From: JBEIGE01 sp040382055
Lineage (GTDB): Bacteria > Pseudomonadota > Gammaproteobacteria > Burkholderiales > Burkholderiaceae_C
DNA length: 11,374 nt
Assembly: GCA_040382055.1 (NCBI GenBank)
Contig: JBEIGE010000049.1
Location: 1-11,374, forward strand
Reading direction: 5' to 3'
The translations under genes were made by a program, and so were the position numbers. The notes below the pieces were generated by a model. The model saw nothing but the letters and a program-made list of their open reading frames with translations, did no database searches and was not told the DNA's origin. Shown here piece by piece: positions 5,690 to 11,374 of this stretch (the stretch's first letter is position 1; each line of letters begins with the position of its first letter).

Positions 5690-6863
5690 GATACAGCCAA
5701 GGCATGTCCAACAATCGCTCGCCCAGCAACCTGATGGACAGGTCGCGCCCCCAACTGGCCAGGCCAGTGAGATGAAAAATACTTCCATTTCTCAAGGCAC
5801 GCTTTTGGACCCGCGAGTTACGCTGCCATCTTGAGTTGGCATAGCGCTTGAGCAGGCCAGTCACATCCGTGTTGATGTTCGGTGCCGCTTCCAACATCAG
5901 TTGCCCCAGGCAATCTGCGTCCTCAATCGCCATACCAGCGCCTTGGGCCAGGTAAGGCCGCATTGGGTGCGCAGCATCACCCAGCAAGGCCACTCTGCCA
6001 CAAGCGTGTTCAAAAGCACCTTGCATAGGGCGGCGATCGCACAGGGACCATAACCGCCAGTTGCCAGTGGAGTTGATCAAGTCCTGAAGGTGAGGATGTG
6101 TTCCTGAAATAACCTGACGCAGGGTCTCAGTGGTGGTGTCGTGATCCCAACTTTGCAAGTCCGTGCTGACCTTACCGTGGGCGATAACCACCACATTAAG
6201 CCAATCACCCTGTCGTACTGGATACTGCACGATGTGCAAGTTGGCCCCGAGCCAGACCTTGACTTGCTGGCTCTTGAGATGCGTGGGTAATTGGGTTTGT
6301 GGCAACAACGCCCGGTAGGCCAGATGGCCTGTAGGACGTGGCTGCCCATCACCCAGCATCAACTCACGAACATGGCTCCACAAGCCATCTGCACCGATCA
6401 ACGCATCGCCCTGGAGCATCATTCCCTGCTTGGTTTGAACTCGAATCAATCCTGGCAAATCTTCATAACTTGCCAACGCTTGATTGAGGTCAGTTTGCAC
6501 ACCCGCCTGCCGAACTGCCTGCAGCAACAACTGCTGGAGGTCTGCACGGTGAATGGCTGCATAGGGTGCACCATATTTCTCAACGCTGTCTTTTCCCAAG
6601 CGCAGCAATCCAATTTCATGTCCCGAGACAGCATGGAAGATTTGCAGGCGATCCGGATAGGCTGCAACCTCATTCAAGGCTTCAATAAGGCCCCAACGCT
6701 GAAGCACCCGTGTGACATTTGGCCCGAGCTGAACACCCGCACCAAACTCTGAAAAAATCGGATTACGCTCAATCAACTGAGCCTGCCACCCCGCGCGTGA
6801 AATGGCGAGCGCAGCTGCGAGGCCTCCGATTCCACCGCCTGCAATGATGGCCTTACCAGACAT
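5682..6863 (-). CDS. FAD-dependent monooxygenase, aromatic hydroxylase (salicylate/3-hydroxybenzoate hydroxylase-like)
   Basis: A 393-residue group A flavoprotein monooxygenase. Enzymes of this type use NAD(P)H and O2 to hydroxylate aromatic or heteroaromatic substrates. The N-terminal Rossmann motif is A-G-G-G-I-G-G-L (8-15), with the ribose-binding acidic residue at Glu32. I-H-R-A-D-L (104-109) gives the conserved Arg106. The DG motif is I-G-A-D-G-L-W-S-H-V-R (156-166) and the GD motif is L-L-G-D-A-A-H-P-M-R-P (293-303), followed by A-Q-G-A-G-M-A-I-E-D-A (306-316). The length and motif spacing resemble salicylate 1-monooxygenase and 3-hydroxybenzoate 6-hydroxylase rather than the Ubi hydroxylases. 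The substrate cannot be read from the sequence, and no ring-cleavage or transport genes are nearby. ATG 6863-6861 begins immediately at the flavin fold but has no clear Shine-Dalgarno. It lies 30 nt downstream of parC on the same strand, so it may be read through from the topoisomerase operon. Confidence 0.88.
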   Translation of the reverse strand: MSGKAIIAGGGIGGLAAALAISRAGWQAQLIERNPIFSEFGAGVQLGPNVTRVLQRWGLIEALNEVAAYPDRLQIFHAVSGHEIGLLRLGKDSVEKYGAPYAAIHRADLQQLLLQAVRQAGVQTDLNQALASYEDLPGLIRVQTKQGMMLQGDALIGADGLWSHVRELMLGDGQPRPTGHLAYRALLPQTQLPTHLKSQQVKVWLGANLHIVQYPVRQGDWLNVVVIAHGKVSTDLQSWDHDTTTETLRQVISGTHPHLQDLINSTGNWRLWSLCDRRPMQGAFEHACGRVALLGDAAHPMRPYLAQGAGMAIEDADCLGQLMLEAAPNINTDVTGLLKRYANSRWQRNSRVQKRALRNGSIFHLTGLASWGRDLSIRLLGERLLDMPWLYRG

Positions 6864-6893
6864 GAGTCAGCGTGTCGAACTCAGGACAGAGAA

Positions 6894-9284
6894 TTATTCA
6901 ACACGGGTCACAGTTACAGGCTTGAAGCCCAGATCTGCCGCCTTGCCCTTGCGGCCACGCGCGAAACGGGCATTATTGAGGCTGCGAATTTCCAGTGTTT
7001 CCTCGCGCTCTTTACCACCGCGACCCAGACCCTCAATGCGGACGCTGCGGGTGTAAGCGGCCGCACCGGCTAAAGCATCTTTAGCTTCCAGATCAATCAG
7101 CATCAGTCCGCGCCCACCATTGGTCATGACCTTAAGCTCGTTGAGCTCGAAGGTCAAAATTCGTCCGCCGGTTGAGGCACAAGCCACATGCGTCGCAGCG
7201 CTGACCGAAGTCCCGGGCGCAGAAACCACAGACGGCTTACAGATGATCTCATCGGCATTACAAGTGACAAAGGACTTACCGGCTTTCTGACGGGAAATCA
7301 TGTTTTCAACACAAGCCATGAATCCATACCCACCCGTGCTGCTAAGGAGCAATTGGGTTTGTGCTGATCCGGCAAAGTAGTGAAGCAGTTGCGTTCCTGA
7401 CTCCAGTTCGATCAGTGAGTTGACGGGTTGACCATCGCCGCGACCTCCAGGGAGCATTGAGACTGGGATTGAGTAGATTCTTCCGTTGGATCCGAAGGCA
7501 AGCAAAGTGTCCACCGTTCGACACTCGAAAGCAGCATACAGCGCGTCTCCAGACTTGAAAGCATATTCAGCGCCTGAACTAGAAGCAACACCCGCAGGAG
7601 CGCTGGCAGAGCGATCCTTCGCCCACCCTTTCTGGGCCCTGACCCAGCCCTTCTGGCTGACCACCACAGTGACCGCCTCGTCCACGATCTTGACCTCAAG
7701 TACAGCTTTGCGTTCAGTCTGAATCAGGGTCCGCCGGGGGTCGGCAAACTGCTTGGCATCGGACTCGATTTCACGTGACATCAAGCGTCGCAAGCTAGCA
7801 GGGTTACCCAGGATATCTTCCAGCTTCTTTTTCTCGTCGCTCAAGCTGGCCAATTCTTGTTGGATTTTGATAGCCTCCAATCGGGCCAGTTGCCGCAAGC
7901 GGATCTCAAGAATGTCATCGACTTGACGCTCGGACAAGCCAAAACGCGCAATCAGTCCGGCTTTTGGGTCGTCGGATTGGCGGATGATGGCAATCACCTC
8001 GTCAATGCTGAGCAGAACCAGTTGCCTTCCCTCCAGAATATGAATCCGGTCGGTGACTTTGTCCAATCGGAATCTGGAACGTCGCTCAATGGTGGTCTGA
8101 CGGAATTCAAGCCATTCGGTCAACATCTGACGAAGCGACTTCTGCGTGGGCCTTCCGTCCAGGCCGACCATGGTGAGATTGACCGGGGTCGAGGTCTCCA
8201 GGCTGGTGTGCGCCAACAAGGTTGTGATGAGTTCCTGCTGTTCAATACGGCTGGTTTTAGGCTCGCATACCAGTCGAACTGCGGCTGACTTGCTGGATTC
8301 GTCTCGCACAACATCCAACACGGACAACAACGTTGCCTTGGTCTGAACCTGTTCAATACTCAGGGCTTTTTTGCCAGTCTTGATTTTGGGGTTGGTGATC
8401 TCTTCGATTTCTTCCAGTACCCTCTGAGTACTGACACCCGGCGGCAACTCGGTTATTACAAGCTGCCACTGACCTCGCGCAAGATCCTCGATCTTCCAAC
8501 GGGCACGACATTTGATGGAACCCCTGCCCAACTGATAAGCATCCTCAATATCGGCCGCAGGGCTGATGATTTGCCCACCACCCGGGAAATCCGGCCCGGG
8601 TATCAAGCCAAACAATTCCTCATCAGAAAGCTTAGGGTTCTTGAGCAAAGCCATGCAGGCTTGAGCAACCTCGCCAAGGTTATGGCTGGGAATCTCGGTA
8701 GCTAAGCCAACTGCAATGCCACTGGCACCATTGAGAAGATTAAAAGGAAGTCGTGCCGGAAGCTGGCTAGGCTCCTGGGTCGAACCATCGTAATTAGGCT
8801 TGAAGTCAACTGTTCCTTCATCGATTTCATCCATCAACAAGCTGGTTATTTTTGCCAGCCTGGACTCGGTATACCGCATTGCTGCCGCACCGTCACCATC
8901 GCGGCTACCAAAGTTACCCTGACCATCAATGAGTGGATACCGCTGGGAAAAATCCTGAGCCATTCTCACCAATGCGTCATAGGCCGCCTGGTCACTGTGC
9001 GGATGAAATCGGCCCAGCACATCACCCACCACACGAGCTGACTTGACAGGCTTGGCACCAATAGAGCCGTTGGGCCCACCGAATCCCAGGCCCATCCGGG
9101 ACATGGCGTAAAGAATACGACGCTGAACAGGTTTTTGCCCATCGCACACATCCGGCAAGGCCCTGCCCTTGACCACACTTAAGGCATATTCAAGGTAAGC
9201 TTTTTGGGCGTAATTGGCCAGGTTGAGCGAGTCATAGCCTTCAGGATCGCGCAGTGAGGTCTCAAGTATCAAAGCATCGGTCAT
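6894..9284 (-). CDS. parC: DNA topoisomerase IV subunit A
   Basis: The breakage-reunion subunit of topoisomerase IV, which with ParE unlinks daughter chromosomes and relaxes supercoils. It has 796 residues against 752 in E. coli ParC. The winged-helix part carries the catalytic Tyr138 in A-A-M-R-Y-T-E-S-R (134-142), preceded by D-G-Q-G-N-F-G-S-R-D-G-D (120-131). L-N-G-A-S-G-I-A-V-G-L-A-T-E-I-P-S-H-N-L follows near 184-203. The C-terminal third (from about 530) is a degenerate beta-pinwheel and lacks an obvious GyrA-box, which supports ParC over GyrA, as does the parE neighbour. In the quinolone-resistance region (H94-D103) the residues aligned with E. coli Gly78, Ser80 and Glu84 are Ser97, Gln99 and Asp103. 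ATG 9284-9282 lies 4 nt after the lytic transglycosylase stop, so expression is probably coupled. Confidence 0.96.
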   Translation of the reverse strand: MTDALILETSLRDPEGYDSLNLANYAQKAYLEYALSVVKGRALPDVCDGQKPVQRRILYAMSRMGLGFGGPNGSIGAKPVKSARVVGDVLGRFHPHSDQAAYDALVRMAQDFSQRYPLIDGQGNFGSRDGDGAAAMRYTESRLAKITSLLMDEIDEGTVDFKPNYDGSTQEPSQLPARLPFNLLNGASGIAVGLATEIPSHNLGEVAQACMALLKNPKLSDEELFGLIPGPDFPGGGQIISPAADIEDAYQLGRGSIKCRARWKIEDLARGQWQLVITELPPGVSTQRVLEEIEEITNPKIKTGKKALSIEQVQTKATLLSVLDVVRDESSKSAAVRLVCEPKTSRIEQQELITTLLAHTSLETSTPVNLTMVGLDGRPTQKSLRQMLTEWLEFRQTTIERRSRFRLDKVTDRIHILEGRQLVLLSIDEVIAIIRQSDDPKAGLIARFGLSERQVDDILEIRLRQLARLEAIKIQQELASLSDEKKKLEDILGNPASLRRLMSREIESDAKQFADPRRTLIQTERKAVLEVKIVDEAVTVVVSQKGWVRAQKGWAKDRSASAPAGVASSSGAEYAFKSGDALYAAFECRTVDTLLAFGSNGRIYSIPVSMLPGGRGDGQPVNSLIELESGTQLLHYFAGSAQTQLLLSSTGGYGFMACVENMISRQKAGKSFVTCNADEIICKPSVVSAPGTSVSAATHVACASTGGRILTFELNELKVMTNGGRGLMLIDLEAKDALAGAAAYTRSVRIEGLGRGGKEREETLEIRSLNNARFARGRKGKAADLGFKPVTVTRVE

Positions 9285-9288
9285 GGCA

Positions 9289-10170
9289 TCAATCCGTGGT
9301 CATCTCAACACCGGTCGCGATACCGGCCTGAATCGAAGAGATCATGTTGGCACGTCCCAAGGCTCCACCATTGAGGGGAGAAATCCGGACAAGGCCAGAA
9401 TCATGGCCGTTCGGTTTGGCAATAGAAGGTGTTGGGGTCTCAGATGAAGAAGCTACGGATTTGAGCGCATCATAAATTTCTTTGACCATCACAACATAAG
9501 CCTGGGTTTCTTTGTAATTTGGTACTCGATTTCCAGCACGCTTAACTGCACCTTCACCGGCATTGTAAGAAGCCAGTGCCAGATCGAGCTGACCTGGAAA
9601 CAGGTCGATCAAAAAACGCAAGTACCGGGATCCGGTTTGAATATTGACCGCTGGGTTCGCCAGCTTGGTCTCTAGGGATAACCAGCGATCACCCTCAAGA
9701 CCGAAGCGTCTGGCCGTATCGGGCATAACCTGCATCAGGCCAATCGCTCCTTTGCTTGAAACCGCACTGGGGTTGAATGCGGACTCAGTGGCAATCACTG
9801 CTTTCAAGAGCTCATAGTCGATCCGAAAAGTCCTAGACGCATCTTTGAGTAGAGGTTGAACCTGGCGGTAACGGCTTGAGGATTCAAAGAACTCAGCCAG
9901 TTTAGGGTGTAGCAAGGGGGGAGCAATTTCAGTTTGCAAAACTGGCTTCAGATCTGGCTTTTCTGCACGAATTGGTGAGCGGTAAAACAGAGAATAACGC
10001 CCATCAATCCGATCAGATGCAATGTGGGAAATGCCTTGTTCATCGACAAATCCCCAAACATCTGCGGAAACAGATTCATGAACAGTCAAACAGAATAGGA
10101 GCGTCAGTAATGCGATGGGATGACTTGAAAAAAACTCACCAAGCCAATACAAAAACCTTTGGAAACGCAT
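9289..10170 (-). CDS. Lytic transglycosylase (SLT domain) with N-terminal DUF4124-like segment
   Basis: A periplasmic or envelope enzyme that cuts the MurNAc-GlcNAc bond of peptidoglycan, giving 1,6-anhydro ends. From ATG 10170 it has 293 residues. A signal peptide spans about 1-36, with a hydrophobic core around 18-30 and a probable cut after V-S-A (34-36). No lipobox Cys is apparent at the cut. Residues about 37-65 (V-W-G-F-V-D-E-Q-G-I-S-H-I) resemble DUF4124. The SLT domain covers about 103-235: catalytic Glu129 in I-A-T-E-S-A-F-N-P, G-A-I-G-L-M-Q-V-M-P (141-150), S-Y-N-A-G-E-G-A-V (201-209) and a late A-Y-V (224-226). The start codon shares one base with the parE stop (TGATG); a TTG one codon earlier is a weaker option. 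The stop is 4 nt before parC. It is thus the middle gene of a parE-parC operon. The family is clear; I give no mlt/slt symbol because the subclass is unsure. Confidence 0.92.
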   Translation of the reverse strand: MRFQRFLYWLGEFFSSHPIALLTLLFCLTVHESVSADVWGFVDEQGISHIASDRIDGRYSLFYRSPIRAEKPDLKPVLQTEIAPPLLHPKLAEFFESSSRYRQVQPLLKDASRTFRIDYELLKAVIATESAFNPSAVSSKGAIGLMQVMPDTARRFGLEGDRWLSLETKLANPAVNIQTGSRYLRFLIDLFPGQLDLALASYNAGEGAVKRAGNRVPNYKETQAYVVMVKEIYDALKSVASSSETPTPSIAKPNGHDSGLVRISPLNGGALGRANMISSIQAGIATGVEMTTD

Positions 10171-11374
10171 CAAATATCCACCTCAACGCTATCACCATGA
10201 AGCTCCATAAGTTCTCGCCGTGACGCCGCCTCTCCCTTACCCATGAGCTTAGTGATGAGATTTTGGGTTTGCAAAAAGTCCAGCGAGCCCAGTTGTACAG
10301 GCAGGAGACGCCGTGTATCGGGATTTAGCGTCGTCTCCCATAGTTGATCGGCGTTCATTTCGCCCAAACCCTTAAAGCGGCTAATGTTCCACGCTCCTTC
10401 GCGAACCCCTTCCTTGCGGAGCTTGTCCAGAATGGCGGCCAGCTCGCCTTCGTCCAGGGCATATGCTTTTGACGCCGGCTTTTTCCCTCTTGCAGGCGCA
10501 TCCACCCGAAAAAGCGGTGGTCGTGCTACAAACACATGTCCAGTGTCGATCAACTTGGGGAAATGTCGAAAAAAGAGCGTGAGTAAAAGCACCTGGATGT
10601 GAGAGCCGTCCACATCAGCATCAGAAAGGATACAGATCTTTCCATACCTCAAACCGCTCAAGTCTGGCGTGTCTGAGGGGCCATGCGGATCAACGCCAAT
10701 GGCGACAGAAATATCATGCACCTCGGTGTTGGCAAATAGCCGGTCGCGCTCTACTTCCCATGTGTTGAGTATCTTGCCACGCAAAGGCAATATTGCCTGA
10801 GACTCTTTATCTCGCCCCATTTTTGCGCTACCGCCGGCGGAGTCACCCTCGACCAAAAAAACCTCATTGTGGGCAATATCCTTGCTTTCGCAGTCTGTCA
10901 GCTTGCCCGGCAAAACTGCAACGCCTGATCCCTTACGCTTCTCAACCTTCTGTCCGGCTTTCTGCCTTGTCTGGGCGGCTTTGATCGCAAGTTCTGCCAG
11001 TCGTTTTCCGAATTCGACGTGCTCGTTGAGCCAGAGTTCAAGTGAAGGACGCACGAAACTCGATACCAGACGCACGGCATCACGGGAGTTGAGCCGCTCC
11101 TTGATTTGCCCCTGGAACTGCGGGTCGAGTACTTTCGCCGAAAGAACATAACTGGCGCGGGAAAACACATCTTCCGGCAATAGCTTGACGCCTTTGGGCA
11201 GCAAGCCATGCAAATCTATGAATATCTTCACCGCGTTGAAAAGACCATCTCTGAGGCCACTCTCGTGGGTGCCTCCGGCGCTGGTGGGAATCAGGTTGAC
11301 AAAACTTTCACGAATTGGCTGTCCCTCCTCCGTGAACGCGATGCACCAAGAGGCGCCCTCCCCTTCAGCAAACG
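10170..11374 (-). CDS. parE: DNA topoisomerase IV subunit B, C-terminal 400 residues (5' end outside window)
   Basis: The ATPase and TOPRIM subunit of topoisomerase IV. The frame runs uninterrupted from the window edge (first full codon 11372-11370, F-A-E-G-E-G) to TGA 10172-10170. The 400 visible residues cover the end of the transducer domain and the whole TOPRIM and C-terminal region. Numbered from the edge, S-A-G-G-T-H-E-S-G-L-R-D-G (31-43) is the typical ParE/GyrB segment. E-G-D-S-A-G-G (175-181) holds the metal-binding Glu, P-L-R-G-K-I-L-N lies at 196-203, D-A-D-V-D-G-S-H-I (251-259) holds the Asp-x-Asp pair, and R-F-K-G-L-G-E-M-N (332-340) follows. The short TOPRIM-tail architecture without the GyrB insert, plus parC downstream, favours ParE over GyrB. 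About 250 N-terminal residues with the ATP-binding site are missing because the window ends. A GTG at 11231 is internal and not the start. Confidence 0.96.
   Translation of the reverse strand, partial: FAEGEGASWCIAFTEEGQPIRESFVNLIPTSAGGTHESGLRDGLFNAVKIFIDLHGLLPKGVKLLPEDVFSRASYVLSAKVLDPQFQGQIKERLNSRDAVRLVSSFVRPSLELWLNEHVEFGKRLAELAIKAAQTRQKAGQKVEKRKGSGVAVLPGKLTDCESKDIAHNEVFLVEGDSAGGSAKMGRDKESQAILPLRGKILNTWEVERDRLFANTEVHDISVAIGVDPHGPSDTPDLSGLRYGKICILSDADVDGSHIQVLLLTLFFRHFPKLIDTGHVFVARPPLFRVDAPARGKKPASKAYALDEGELAAILDKLRKEGVREGAWNISRFKGLGEMNADQLWETTLNPDTRRLLPVQLGSLDFLQTQNLITKLMGKGEAASRRELMELHGDSVEVDI

Noticed and set aside
6291..6752. A plus-strand open frame of about 153 codons inside the monooxygenase gene.
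   Set aside because: It is antisense to a gene whose motifs are all intact; no family features are visible.
11229..11231. GTG at 11231 as a start of parE.
   Set aside because: The frame is open to the window edge and the upstream residues (S-A-G-G-T-H-E-S-G-L) are conserved ParE sequence, so this GTG is an internal Val.
1..11374. CRISPR arrays, tRNA or rRNA genes, insertion sequences, defence or toxin-antitoxin genes.
   Set aside because: Read on both strands, I found no regularly spaced repeats, no cloverleaf-like sequence and no transposase or defence motifs; the window is accounted for by housekeeping genes.

Overview
The window looks like an ordinary chromosomal core region of a betaproteobacterium in the Burkholderiales, most likely Comamonadaceae-like. 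This placement rests on the remembered resemblance of the S20, ArgD, ArgF, MurJ and ParC proteins to that family, and on a DUF3579 gene beside rpsT and arginine genes. No alignment was run. Coding density is high, no gap exceeds about 150 bp, and I see no phage, transposon, CRISPR, toxin-antitoxin or defence genes. I found no clear candidate for a new system.

Left block (1-2640): murJ (lipid II flippase) and a SirB1/transglutaminase-like TPR protein lie on the minus strand 3 nt apart, probably as one transcript. A hairpin follows the second gene. rpsT (ribosomal protein S20) is transcribed divergently from murJ, with its own extended -10 promoter and Shine-Dalgarno, and is followed by a hairpin and then a bidirectional terminator.

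Middle block (3059-5663): a minus-strand DUF3579 gene of unknown function ends at the shared terminator. It is divergent from argD-argF, which encode two arginine biosynthesis steps (acetylornithine aminotransferase and ornithine carbamoyltransferase). argF starts 14 nt after argD ends. The divergent intergenic region holds a perfect 7-bp dyad with mirrored -10-like hexamers, and a hairpin in the argD leader.

Right block (5682-11374): a minus-strand run of parE (5' end outside the window), a secreted lytic transglycosylase, parC and an FAD-dependent aromatic-type monooxygenase. The first three genes are joined by a 1-nt overlap and a 4-nt gap. This puts a peptidoglycan-cutting enzyme inside the topoisomerase IV operon, so chromosome decatenation and wall remodelling are probably co-expressed. 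The monooxygenase follows parC after 30 nt and converges on argF.

The points most worth a second look are the topoisomerase IV/lytic transglycosylase coupling, the dyad and hairpin in the argD/DUF3579 divergent region, the non-classical residues in the ParC quinolone-resistance region, and the GTG start of murJ, which may be leaderless.
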